Assembly: GCF_000022205.1 (NCBI RefSeq)
Contig: NC_012029.1
Span: 1,612,001 to 1,676,000 of the forward strand
Direction of reading: 5' to 3'
Length of the DNA stretch: 64,000 nt
From: Halorubrum lacusprofundi ATCC 49239
GTDB taxonomy: Archaea > Halobacteriota > Halobacteria > Halobacteriales > Haloferacaceae
Both the position numbers and the translations under genes were made by a program. This document shows positions 43,595-51,685 of the stretch, in pieces (positions within the stretch are counted from its first letter, which is position 1; each line of letters starts with the position of its first letter). The notes under the pieces are model-generated. The model was not told the DNA's origin, did no database searches, and saw only the letters and a program-made list of their open reading frames with translations.

Positions 43595-44197
43595 ATGTAT
43601 TCCACACGGCGGCGGTATCTCCGCGGTATCGGCGGCGGGTCGGCGCTCCTCGTCGGCGGCGCCGGGTGTCTCGGTCGCGGCTCACCGAACGGCGACGATA
43701 ACGGGACGCGTCCTTCGGGGACGGGCGGCCCCGGTATCACTGTCGTCTCGGTCGACGGCACCGACGACTCCCCTGTCGTTCCCTCCGTCGAGATCGTCCG
43801 CGAGGCCGCGACGGAGTCGTCGCCCCCGCGGCTCCGGACGACCCTCGAGAACACCGGCGATGAGCCCGTAACCGTCGGCGAAGGGCGAGCGGTCCACCTC
43901 GAGTACGTGACCGACGATTCAGGGGCGCTCGTGTTCCTCCCGAGCGACGGGGAGTTCCCGGCCGAGCCGGGCTGTTGGCGACTCACCGACGGCGTCGCCG
44001 TCACCGAGGAGTATCGCACGTTCGAGATCGACGCCGGCGCGTCGAGCCGCCGATCGGTCGACCTCTACGCGACTCCCGGCGAGGACGCCTGCCTCCCGGT
44101 CGGGGAGTACCGGTTCGAAACCCCCATCTCGATCGGCGAGCCGGGCTCGGAAACGGGCCCGTCTGACCGGTGGGGCCTGACAATCCTTCTGGAGTGA
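43595..44197 (+). CDS. Tat-exported lipoprotein of unknown function
   Basis: A 200-residue protein from ATG 43595. The signal TRRRYLRGIGGGSALLVGGA followed by GCLG is a twin-arginine lipobox. The mature part is beta-rich with LRTTLENTGDEPVTVGEGRA, an Ig-like 'intracellular proteinase inhibitor/CARDB' style sandwich. Three cysteines remain (GCWRL and EDACLP besides the lipid Cys), so a disulfide is possible. The position just after the SCO-TlpA-CcdA operon suggests that system could maintain it. I do not recognise the family beyond this. Confidence 0.7.
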   Translation: MYSTRRRYLRGIGGGSALLVGGAGCLGRGSPNGDDNGTRPSGTGGPGITVVSVDGTDDSPVVPSVEIVREAATESSPPRLRTTLENTGDEPVTVGEGRAVHLEYVTDDSGALVFLPSDGEFPAEPGCWRLTDGVAVTEEYRTFEIDAGASSRRSVDLYATPGEDACLPVGEYRFETPISIGEPGSETGPSDRWGLTILLE

Positions 44198-44306
44198 ACG
44201 AGCTGCCGGCGTCGCGAGAGTACCTCGACGGCCGTCCGGCACCAAGATTCATATTCGATAGCGAGGAACAGGTCCGTAGCCGAACCTACGGGTTCGGTCC
44301 CCGCAT

Positions 44307-44963
44307 ATGAATCTCGATCAGTTCACCGCCGAGAACGCACCGACAGCGAGCGACGAGACGTTTCAACGCGAGAACAGCTACACCTTGGACGTCGACGTCG
44401 ACGGCACCGTGATGGCGAAGGCCGGATCGATGGTCGCGTACACGGGCGACATTTCGTTCACCGGAAAGGCCTCGGCAGAGGGAGGAATTACGGGCTTCCT
44501 CAAGGAGGCCGCCACCGGCGAGGGAACGCCGATTATGAGCGTCGAGGGCGAGGGTCACGTCTACTTCGCAGACGACGGCAAGAAGGTACAGGTCGTCGAG
44601 CTCGGCGCTGGCGAGTCGATCACGGTCAACGGCGAGGACGTGCTCGCGTTCGAGGAGTCGCTCTCCTACGAGATCAGCACCATCGACAGCCTCGCTGGGG
44701 CGTTCGCGGGCGGCTTCAGCAACGTCTACCTCGAAGGGCCGGGCTACGTGGCGCTCACTACCCACGGCGATCCGATCGTCTTGGAGCCGCCGGTCGCGAC
44801 CGACCCGAGCGCGACCGTCGCGTGGGGCGGTACCTCCCCGAACGTGGAAGTCAATCGGAGCCTCTCGGACATGATCGGTCAGGAGTCGGGCGAGCGCTAC
44901 CAGATGCGCTTCGAGGGTCCCGACGGCTTCGTCGTGGTCCAGCCGCGCGAAGAGCACGTCTAA
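44307..44963 (+). CDS. AIM24 family protein
   Basis: A 218-residue protein with the double-stranded beta-helix pattern of AIM24: SYTLDVDVDGTVMAKAGSMV, AYTGDISFTGKASAEGGITG, GEGTPIMSVEGEGHVYFADD and GFSNVYLEGPGYVALTTHGD. The glycine-rich turns and 'MVAYxG' are diagnostic. Mitochondrial AIM24 affects respiratory complex and cristae organisation. Prokaryotic members are uncharacterised and may bind membranes or assist envelope proteins. The neighbourhood with a CcdA operon fits a respiratory context, but they are separate transcripts. Confidence 0.88.
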   Translation: MNLDQFTAENAPTASDETFQRENSYTLDVDVDGTVMAKAGSMVAYTGDISFTGKASAEGGITGFLKEAATGEGTPIMSVEGEGHVYFADDGKKVQVVELGAGESITVNGEDVLAFEESLSYEISTIDSLAGAFAGGFSNVYLEGPGYVALTTHGDPIVLEPPVATDPSATVAWGGTSPNVEVNRSLSDMIGQESGERYQMRFEGPDGFVVVQPREEHV

Positions 44964-45065
44964 CCAGCGACCGCCCCACGTTTCTTATTTCTTCTCGCGC
45001 CGCGCGTCACCGCACCGGTGAACCGCCGGCTATCTTTTTGGCTCGGCACTCCGAGCTTCCGATCG

Positions 45066-45284
45066 ATGGACGAGCGCGCCGAGCACGACGGGCCGCCGGA
45101 CGCGGCGGCCCCCCCCGGTACCCCAGACGATCGCAGACTCACCGACGCGACCGGGGTCATCTGGAAGACCGACACCGCGACCGTCACCGGTGCCGAGGCC
45201 CTTTGCACGGTCGAGACCGATCGACTCGCGGCAGCCGGCGTCGACGGGGATGATCAGCGACTACCCGACGGTCAAAACCGGTGA
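45066..45284 (+). CDS. Small acidic hypothetical protein
   Basis: A possible 72-residue protein from ATG 45066 (MDERAEHDGPPDAAAPPGTP). The first 25 residues are low complexity. The second half, LTDATGVIWKTDTATVTGAE with ALCTVETDRLAAAG, looks like a short beta-alpha segment with acidic haloarchaeal composition. I recognise no family. The region 44964-45301 would otherwise be empty. It may be real or a chance open frame in GC-rich DNA. Confidence 0.4.
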   Translation: MDERAEHDGPPDAAAPPGTPDDRRLTDATGVIWKTDTATVTGAEALCTVETDRLAAAGVDGDDQRLPDGQNR

Positions 45285-45301
45285 AACGGGAAAATCGATC
45301 T

Positions 45302-46657
45302 TTATCGCGCCGCCAGCCAGTCCGCGAAGTCGCCGGTGAGGAAGTCGACGTAGTCGACGATTCCGAGGTACAGCGAGACGAGCACGACGATCACGATCGG
45401 GATCCGGACCGCCCAGATCCACGCGTCGTCGAGGCCGCCGATGTCGGCGATGCCCTTCCGGAGCTCGTCGCGAGCGACGTCCGGGATAACCCAGCCGACG
45501 AACAGCGCGAGCAGCAGCGAACCGAGGACGAGCAGGATGCCGTCAGCGAGCAGGTCGTACAGGTTGAGGAACATCAGATCGATGGTGACCGGAACCCCGA
45601 GGAGGAAGACCGCGGTCCCGAGCGCGACCGATGCCGGTACCCGAGAGACGCCGAGCTCGTCGATCAGGTACGAGACGAGCATCTCCAAGATGCTGATCGC
45701 CGACGAGAGCGCGGCAATTCCGACCATCCCGAAGAAAACGACGCCGAGGATCCGACCACCAGGGATACCGGCGAACGCCGCGGTGAGGCTCACGAAAATC
45801 GCGCCGGGACCGCCCGTGCCCGGTTCGATCCCGACCGAAAAGAGGATGGGGAAGACGACGAAGCCGACGAGGACCGCGACGAGCGTGTCGAGCGCGGCGA
45901 TGATACCGGCGTCGGCCGCCAGGTTCCGATCCTCACCGAGGTAGGAGGCGTAGGTGATCATTACGCCCATCCCGACCGAGAGGGTGAAGAACGCCTGCCC
46001 GGCGGCGGCCGGCAGGATCTCCGTCCAGTTCGCCGCGATCGTCCCGAAGTCGGGCGAGAGGTAGTAGCTGTACGCCGCGCTCGCGCCGTCGAGCGTGAAC
46101 CCGTACGCGGCCAGCCCGAGAAGCAGCACCACGATCACGGGGACCATGACCTTCACGCTCAGCTCGATGCCGCGCCTGACGCCGGCGGCGATGATGCCGA
46201 TGACGAGCAGCATGAACACGGCGTGGAACAGAAGCGTGTCGAGGCCGGTCGAGACCGTCCCGAACAGCGCGTTCGCCTCGGCCGGATCGGTGAGCGTGAA
46301 TCCCTCGGTGATGCCGATGAGGGTGTACCGGAGGAACCAGCCCGCGACGACGCTGTAGTACGACAGGATGATGAAGCCGGTGACGACGAACAGCCAGCCG
46401 GCGTACGACCACGCCCCGCTACCCAGCTCCCGCAGCGCGCCCACGGGATTCCGGTCGGTCCGACGGCCGATGACGAACTCGACGAGGATCGCCGGGAACC
46501 CGATGAGCGCGACGAACGCCAGATAGGTGATCAGAAACGACGATCCGCCGTACTGGCCGGTGATGAAGGGGAACCGCCAGATGTTCCCCAGTCCGACTGC
46601 GCTGCCGACCGCGGCGAGGATGAACCCCGTCCGCGTTGCCCATGTCTCGCGTGCCAT
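45302..46657 (-). CDS. Sodium-dependent transporter, NSS/SNF family
   Basis: A 451-residue protein with about eleven to twelve membrane helices. The family entry motif is GSAVGLGNIWRFPFITGQYG (about residues 17-36). Helix 6-like AGQAFFTLSVGMGVMITYAS holds Na+ site residues, as in LeuT. It imports a small amine or amino acid with sodium. The 11-helix length and the short C-terminus match prokaryotic SNF proteins. It is monocistronic; the substrate is not predictable from sequence. Confidence 0.93.
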   Translation of the reverse strand: MARETWATRTGFILAAVGSAVGLGNIWRFPFITGQYGGSSFLITYLAFVALIGFPAILVEFVIGRRTDRNPVGALRELGSGAWSYAGWLFVVTGFIILSYYSVVAGWFLRYTLIGITEGFTLTDPAEANALFGTVSTGLDTLLFHAVFMLLVIGIIAAGVRRGIELSVKVMVPVIVVLLLGLAAYGFTLDGASAAYSYYLSPDFGTIAANWTEILPAAAGQAFFTLSVGMGVMITYASYLGEDRNLAADAGIIAALDTLVAVLVGFVVFPILFSVGIEPGTGGPGAIFVSLTAAFAGIPGGRILGVVFFGMVGIAALSSAISILEMLVSYLIDELGVSRVPASVALGTAVFLLGVPVTIDLMFLNLYDLLADGILLVLGSLLLALFVGWVIPDVARDELRKGIADIGGLDDAWIWAVRIPIVIVVLVSLYLGIVDYVDFLTGDFADWLAAR

Positions 46658-46823
46658 TTGTGTGCAGGATCGAAACCCCGGACCCCCTAAAAACGTGTCT
46701 CTCCGCCGCTCTTCCCACTAATCATCAAACATGATCAATCGGTCAACGGATGCGGCAGAAGGAGCGGTTCGGCGCGCGTGTCCCCTTTGAGGCAGGCGTG
46801 TCGACGCCGCATCGGGGACCGTG

Positions 46824-46832
46824 AATTTAATA
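46824..46832 (+). promoter_or_regulatory. TATA box for the geranylgeranyl-reductase-like gene
   Basis: ATTTAATAG lies 24-32 bases upstream of the ATG at 46856, consistent with a leaderless transcript. Confidence 0.55.
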
Positions 46833-46855
46833 GCCGGACGGCGACCTCACGGGAT

Positions 46856-48244
46856 ATGGAACGCGTAGACGTCGCGATCGTGGGTGGCGGTCCGGCCGGA
46901 TCCGCCGCAGCGCACGCGGCCGCGACCGACGGCGCCGACGCGCTCGTGCTCGAAAAGGGGGTTCCCCGTGCCGACCGCGACCGGCTCGGTCCGGATTCGA
47001 CCGATGCCGCTGGCATCCTCGACTACTGGGTCGACATCATGGGGATCCACCCCGACGAGTTCGACGACGGGATCGTCCAGCGCGAGCTGAACCGCGCGGA
47101 GTTCCGCGGTCCGGACGAGTCGGCGACGCTCACAAGCACCGGAATCGACTCCTCGTACGACAAGTTCGGCTACACCTTCCACCGCGCCCGCTTCGACGAC
47201 TGGCTCCGCGACCGCGCTGAAGACGCCGGCGCCGAGTACCGCGCGGGCGTGTCGGTCCGCGGCGTCGACACCGACCCCGCTGTCTCGCCCGAAAGCGACG
47301 ACCCCCGACACGTCGTCGAACTCGCCTCCGGCGACACGGTCGGCGCGGACTTCGTCGTACTCGCCGACGGCCCCCAGCGCACGGTGACGAACAAGGTTCT
47401 CGACGAGTACCTCCCCGCGGACGCGGCCGCCTCCGACCGGCTCGCCTCGCGGACGGCGAACCACATCGCGTATCAGGAGTACCGGCGCGTCCCCGAGGAG
47501 GTGTACGAGGAGGTGAACGACGCCATCGTCTTCTGGTGGGGCGTGATGCCCGGCGAGACCGCGTACCCGTGGATCTTCCCGAACGCCGACCGGGTCTGTC
47601 GGATCGGTCTGACGATGCCGATCGGGCTCGATATCGACGACTTCGACCGCGACGCGTACGCGCTGCTCGACGCCGACGACGAGTCGATCCCGCGGGGCAG
47701 CGAGTACGTTCGACGCCTCTTAGAGTGGCAGTACGGCGACGAGTACGATATCGAGGAGGACTTCCCCATCGTCGAGGACGCGGGCAAGCGGAACGGGACC
47801 GAGACGTACCCGATCTCCTCGACGCGCCCCATCGACTCGCCGACCGAGGTCGGGATCGCCGTCACTGGCGGCGCGATGGGAACCACCTCAGCCTTTCACG
47901 AGGGCGGCGACCACGTCGCGGTCCACACCGGCGCACTCGCGGGCGAACTCGCCGCCGCGGGCGACATGGCTCCCTACAACCGGCGATGGAAGGAGTCGAT
48001 CGGGGACGAGATCGTCCGGAACGTGACGATGGCGGACATGGTCGCCGACTACGGCCCCGACGACTGGAACCGGATCATCGGCGCCGCCGACGCCATGCTG
48101 GCGGCCGATGCCGGTGACGGGCTCCTCGCGCAGCCGTACCGCTCCGGCTGGGAGTCGGTGAAGCTCTTGGCGGGCTACAAGTGGAACAAGCACCGCGTCA
48201 AGAAGGACTACGTCGGTATCGACGAGAGCGAGTACGTCTACTGA
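46856..48244 (+). CDS. Geranylgeranyl reductase-family FAD-dependent oxidoreductase
   Basis: A 462-residue flavoprotein from ATG 46856 (MERVDVAIVGGGPAGSAAAH). The FAD-binding GxGxxG is at residues 9-14. The GGR family signature region YPWIFPNADRVCRIGLTMPI and the FAD-binding second motif GIAVTGGAMGTTSAFHEGGD are present. The family hydrogenates isoprenoid double bonds (archaeal lipid chains or other polyprenyls). The core archaeol-saturating enzyme in haloarchaea is usually around 410-460 residues with similar motifs, so substrate assignment between lipid and quinone/retinoid chains is open. It is a monocistronic, leaderless transcript. Confidence 0.82.
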   Translation: MERVDVAIVGGGPAGSAAAHAAATDGADALVLEKGVPRADRDRLGPDSTDAAGILDYWVDIMGIHPDEFDDGIVQRELNRAEFRGPDESATLTSTGIDSSYDKFGYTFHRARFDDWLRDRAEDAGAEYRAGVSVRGVDTDPAVSPESDDPRHVVELASGDTVGADFVVLADGPQRTVTNKVLDEYLPADAAASDRLASRTANHIAYQEYRRVPEEVYEEVNDAIVFWWGVMPGETAYPWIFPNADRVCRIGLTMPIGLDIDDFDRDAYALLDADDESIPRGSEYVRRLLEWQYGDEYDIEEDFPIVEDAGKRNGTETYPISSTRPIDSPTEVGIAVTGGAMGTTSAFHEGGDHVAVHTGALAGELAAAGDMAPYNRRWKESIGDEIVRNVTMADMVADYGPDDWNRIIGAADAMLAADAGDGLLAQPYRSGWESVKLLAGYKWNKHRVKKDYVGIDESEYVY

Positions 48245-48290
48245 GGCGGTTCGTTTTCTGCGGTCGCCCGCGATGGTCGTCCGCGGCGGT

Positions 48291-49412
48291 CTACCGAATG
48301 ACCGGTGCGGACAGCTCTCGCGGCTCCGTCGCGACTCCCTCGATGTCGACCGGTTCAACCTCGTGTGTCGGCCACTGCCCGGTCTTCGTCAGCGTCTCGG
48401 TCCGGTCGGGCGCCACGAGGTGGGTGTCCTCGCTTTTGGCTCCCTGTACGGTGGGGTTCCACGCGTAGCCCATGGGCCACCGAACCGGCTCGTTGCTCTC
48501 GGGTGTCGCGATCCACTCGCGGCCCGCAAAGCCCGCCGCGCCGCCCTGGTGGTGCTCGCGCCACTCTCCGGCGAAGCCGACGGCGTCGTACGCTGTTCGG
48601 ATCGTATCGAACACGTCGCCGGCGGTGTCCGGGCCATCGGAGCCCGTTAGCTCTCCGGCCGCGGCGGCCTCGGTCGCGGCGAGCGCGGTTGCCTCGACGC
48701 GCGCGGCCGCGCGATGGCGCTCCTCTAGCCAGTCGGGGGCGTCGAACGCGACGGTTCGGGTGAGCGAGGCGTAGAGGCCGGCCCGCTCGGCGGTGACGGA
48801 CACGAGCGCGTAGTCGCCGAGCGTCGCGTCACTCGGGGTGTAGTGGCGGTAGCGCTGGGCGCGCTCAGCGCCGCCGACGAGCACGACCGGGGTGTCGACG
48901 TCGCGGGACGCGAGCGAGATGTCGATGCCGGCGGCCACTTCGTACTCCGGGTCCTCAGGTTCGAGGTTGCGGCAGACGGTCTCGACGGCGGCGGCGGCCT
49001 CCCGACCGAGTTCGCGGTAGCGCTCGACATCATCGTCGGTGAGGGGCTGCCGAAGCCGGCTCCCGTCGACGCGCTCGAAGCCCGGTACGTCGAAGTCGGC
49101 GGCCGCTGGCGCGGGAGAGCGCTCAGTGACCGCCTCAGCCAGCGAGTTCGCGTGCCACGGGAACGACTCGACGGCGACGGCGTCGGGGAGCTCCTCGTCG
49201 GCGAGGCGGTCCGCCTCGATGTCGTCTGTGATCACCCGGAGATCGCCGTCGTAGCCGGCGGCCCCGACCCCGAAGTCGGCGTCGGCGTCGACGACGTTGT
49301 CGCCGCCGGTGAGCCACGCGAACCCGTTCGGCTTGGCGAACCAGACCGCTTCGAGCCCGCGCTCGTCGAGATACGCGTCGAGCCTCTCGGTGCGGGCGGC
49401 GAGATCGACCAT
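48291..49412 (-). CDS. M24-family pita-bread protein, metal ligands apparently lost
   Basis: A 373-residue protein. The N-terminal creatinase-type domain starts ARTERLDAYLDERGLEAVWF. The C-terminal pita-bread half has TDDDVERYRELGREAAAAVE and GEWREHHQGGAAGFAGREWI. In active M24 enzymes the metal Asp residues occur in DxGA and SDxTRT contexts. Here the matching segments read VSVTAERAGLYASLTRTVAF, with neither Asp. The final Glu ligands are also unclear. It is probably a non-metallo relative with a binding or unrelated catalytic role. It is monocistronic and convergent with the reductase gene. Confidence 0.8.
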   Translation of the reverse strand: MVDLAARTERLDAYLDERGLEAVWFAKPNGFAWLTGGDNVVDADADFGVGAAGYDGDLRVITDDIEADRLADEELPDAVAVESFPWHANSLAEAVTERSPAPAAADFDVPGFERVDGSRLRQPLTDDDVERYRELGREAAAAVETVCRNLEPEDPEYEVAAGIDISLASRDVDTPVVLVGGAERAQRYRHYTPSDATLGDYALVSVTAERAGLYASLTRTVAFDAPDWLEERHRAAARVEATALAATEAAAAGELTGSDGPDTAGDVFDTIRTAYDAVGFAGEWREHHQGGAAGFAGREWIATPESNEPVRWPMGYAWNPTVQGAKSEDTHLVAPDRTETLTKTGQWPTHEVEPVDIEGVATEPRELSAPVIR

Positions 49413-49584
49413 ACCCGATGATTCTCACCGAGCCAGTAAAACCGGTCGGAACCCGGCCGGCTCGTGAGGAAGTGGAGAGGAATCGGACCGATGAATCGAC
49501 CGACCGTACCCCCGCGTCGGCGACCGAAACGAAAGGTTCAATTACGTCCCCCGGATACGAAGAAATGCGTCAGTAAGCCCCTGC

Positions 49585-49659
49585 GGGTTGGTAGTCTAGT
49601 CCGGTTATGACACCTCCTTGACATGGAGGAGGCCGGCAGTTCAAATCTGCCCCAACCCA
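49585..49659 (+). tRNA. tRNA-Val (anticodon GAC)
   Basis: A 75-base cloverleaf. The acceptor GGGTTGG (49585-49591) pairs with CCAACCC (49652-49658), then discriminator A. The anticodon stem CCTCC/GGAGG encloses the loop TTGACAT, so the anticodon is GAC (Val). The T-arm is GGCAG-TTCAAAT-CTGCC. CCA is not encoded. Its 3' part is repeated at 55299-55335 and forms the left attachment site of an integrative element. Confidence 0.95.
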
Positions 49660-49662
49660 CTT
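49626..49662 (+). other. attL (tRNA 3' end)
   Basis: The 37-base segment from the anticodon stem through the T-arm, acceptor and ACTT matches 55299-55335 with two differences (49638 and 49648). These differences form one base pair of the T-stem. Confidence 0.85.
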
Positions 49663-50104
49663 GCGCTGCGCGCGTTTCTCAAGGAGACTGTCCCCGCGCC
49701 GTGCCGGGGTTTGTTCCTTCCAGCGTTCTCAATTGAACTGCGGAGCAACGCTTCACGTCTCACCACAGGGCCGTACAGCGATTCACTCTCAAGGAGACAC
49801 GGAAGTGATAATAAACTGCCGGTAACTGCACATTGAGGGTGATTACAGACGATCTCCTCACAGCCAACTGACCACATTCAACAAGGCGTATCCGGAGTGT
49901 ATTCTTTTATATACCAGATCATCTCTGTATTTCATAACCCCGCCGCCATACAGCGATTCTCGCAACATAACTTAGTGGCGCGGTTGTTGTTGTGTAGACG
50001 TGTGAAGAGTCGAGTCATACTGAGAGTAGAGGAGAAGGTGACGAAACGTGTGAATGCTAACCCCGATTCACTGATATTAAAACGGTAGACTGAGATGGCA
50101 TAGC
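49660..50104. other. Left end of the integrative element, no gene seen
   Basis: The stretch is AT-richer than the tRNA flank. It contains two copies of TCTCAAGGAGAC (49677-49688 and 49787-49798) and two of TACAGCGATTC (49774-49784 and 49949-49959). A TTTTATATACC sequence near 49905 could be a promoter. No open frame looks coding. The repeats could be integrase arm sites or replication-initiator sites. Confidence 0.45.
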
Positions 50105-50590
50105 ATGGAAGAACATTGGATGTGGTATCTTACCGGCATGGTTGATAGTGTCGGAGTTTTCAGCGGAAAAATCAAAAAAGACGACGAGTTCTCAATAGGA
50201 TACAGATTCACTCCGACGCTCTCAATCTCTCGAAATGAAAAGAAAGAGGTAGTGTTGGGAATGGTTGACGAGTATTGTGAGGATCACGGAGTGATATACC
50301 GGACAGAAAATCGGACAAATGGAAGTTCGCAGATAATCATCTACCAACCCGAGTCGATAAAGCGGTTCATTGAGCCGATATTCTCTGGCCTAATTCAACA
50401 GCAAGATGAAGCTGAGATCATGCTCGATGAAATCCTCCCGATGGTAGAAGACGGAAAGCACACTACCAAACGGGGAATGTTCGAGATTGCTGGACACCTC
50501 GATACGCTACGAGAAAGTGTTTTCCGAGGTAAAAAGGGAAAGTACACTCAGGGATACTTCGGACACGAATGGCAAGAAGAGTTGTTCTAA
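50105..50590 (+). CDS. LAGLIDADG-fold protein A (catalytic acid missing)
   Basis: A 161-residue protein. The start MEEHWMWYLTGMVDSVGVFS aligns with the LAGLIDADG helix (GLIDADG = GMVDSVG, residues 11-17). It is followed by DDEFSIGYRFTPTLSISRNE, the beta-strand segment typical of small homing endonucleases. The first Asp (14) is kept, but the second, metal-binding acid is Val16. A paralogue lies at 51209-51685 on the other strand. Only one LAGLIDADG motif is present per chain, so it would act as a homodimer. Without the acid it is probably a DNA-binding protein, perhaps a regulator of the element. Confidence 0.7.
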   Translation: MEEHWMWYLTGMVDSVGVFSGKIKKDDEFSIGYRFTPTLSISRNEKKEVVLGMVDEYCEDHGVIYRTENRTNGSSQIIIYQPESIKRFIEPIFSGLIQQQDEAEIMLDEILPMVEDGKHTTKRGMFEIAGHLDTLRESVFRGKKGKYTQGYFGHEWQEELF

Positions 50591-50680
50591 CTGCTCAGAA
50601 GACGACTCTCGACCAACTCAGCGGCTTCCCTGTGAGGGTCAGAGCCAAGTGTTCAGCAAGTTTGTGGACTTATCATTACG

Positions 50681-50881
50681 ATGGGACGCGCTCTGTTGAC
50701 GGATCGAGAGCGGGAACTCATTGAGGGGGAGAGTGAGTCGGATGACGACCTTCGGTATCAGGCTATCTCTCGCATTCGTCGCAAGATCGAGGGCGAGATG
50801 ACGACCGACGTGGAGATTCTACGAGAGCATCATCCCGATCTCTACGAGGAACTTCGAGAGGTCGTGTGTGGTCCGGAGTGA
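50681..50881 (+). CDS. Small conserved acidic haloarchaeal protein
   Basis: A 66-residue protein beginning MGRALLTDRERELIEGESES and containing YQAISRIRRKIEGEMTTDVE then ILREHHPDLYEELREVVCG. I recall this pattern ('LTxRERExL...YRxxxRSRVRxRI...DxexLxEHxPELxxELReaVC') from many haloarchaeal proviruses and plasmids, where its function is unknown. The mix of basic and acidic amphipathic helices suggests a small dimer or nucleic-acid-associated protein. Its TGA overlaps a possible 23-codon reading frame (GTGA at 50878) containing a PTQC motif. Confidence 0.65.
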   Translation: MGRALLTDRERELIEGESESDDDLRYQAISRIRRKIEGEMTTDVEILREHHPDLYEELREVVCGPE

Positions 50882-50949
50882 ACCAGCGCATTGAAGTGGA
50901 GAAGAGCTACCCGACTCAATGCAATAATATCCACCAGTTAGAACACTGA
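50878..50949 (+). CDS. Possible micro-ORF with PTQC motif
   Basis: Reading from GTG 50878, which overlaps the previous stop, gives a 23-residue peptide with IEVEKSYPTQCNNIHQLEH. A similar peptide (IEPEEFLPTQCVGISNE) is encoded at 51860-51961. The similarity suggests both descend from one short coding segment. It is too short to judge as a gene. Confidence 0.3.
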   Translation: MNQRIEVEKSYPTQCNNIHQLEH

Positions 50950-51208
50950 CCGGCATACGCGATCGCACACTAAGTAGCTCCGTCTGCGGGTTTTCCGGCT
51001 GAGTGTCTGATTTTTCGCTTTTGTTTACGAACTATCGCTCAATTACAGTGTACCTGCCGAACGTAAGATTAACCTATACATTTCAGCAATTTCTTCACAT
51101 TGAGTCGAAAGGTTATATTCACTCGAAATCATCCAGCACACCATCGAAGACCTCCGAAGCGAGGGCGACGAGAAGGCCGCTAACAAAGCCGAGAAGAAAC
51201 TTCTTCCC
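50950..51208. pseudogene. Gap with a GC-rich coding remnant at its end
   Basis: Most of this stretch is AT-rich and non-coding. Its last part, on the plus strand from about 51100 to the TAG at 51211-51213, reads LEIIQHTIEDLRSEGDEKAA then NKAEKKLLPS. This is well-behaved acidic haloarchaeal protein in high-GC codons, after an in-frame stop. I interpret it as the C-terminal remnant of a lost gene; the family is unknown. Confidence 0.35.
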
Positions 51209-51685
51209 TCATAGCCCCCATTCCTCTCGGAAGTAGTCGGCGTCGTATTTGGAGCTTTGACGTGGCTGTATCGGATACTCTGCTAATCCATCAACAACCT
51301 CCATTGCCTCAATGAATTTTTCCTCGGACTTAGGACTCCCATTTTCAAATAGCGGAAGCACTTGATCGAGGAAATACTCAGCTCGATCTCGTTGTTGAAT
51401 GAAGCCGTCGACAATGGGATCGAGGAATTTTCGAATGTCTTCTCCGTTTTGAATTTCAAGTCGGTTTGATTTTTCGAACTCTTTTATCTGGTATGTTATT
51501 GTTGTATTTTCTAAGTATTCATCAATCATTCCGAAGACCGATTTCACGTCCGTCGGTCGGCTGAAATAGAATTTCGGAAGTAGAATATACCCAACGTTAT
51601 TTCGATTGTCTTTCTGGACATTGATTGTCATTGTAGCTGACGTATCAACCGCTCCAGTAAGATACCATAACCAATGTTCTTCCAC
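51209..51685 (-). CDS. LAGLIDADG-fold protein B (catalytic acid missing)
   Basis: A 158-residue paralogue of the protein at 50105-50590, in opposite orientation. The start MEEHWLWYLTGAVDTSATMT has Asp14 but Ser16 in place of the metal-binding acid, and Ala17 in place of Gly. The core NRNNVGYILLPKFYFSRPTD matches the strand segment of protein A, as do FGMIDEYLENTTITYQI and FIQQRDRAEYFLDQVLP. Loss of the acid in both copies, by different substitutions, argues for selection on binding rather than cutting, or for parallel decay. No partner gene is adjacent on this strand. Confidence 0.7.
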   Translation of the reverse strand: MEEHWLWYLTGAVDTSATMTINVQKDNRNNVGYILLPKFYFSRPTDVKSVFGMIDEYLENTTITYQIKEFEKSNRLEIQNGEDIRKFLDPIVDGFIQQRDRAEYFLDQVLPLFENGSPKSEEKFIEAMEVVDGLAEYPIQPRQSSKYDADYFREEWGL

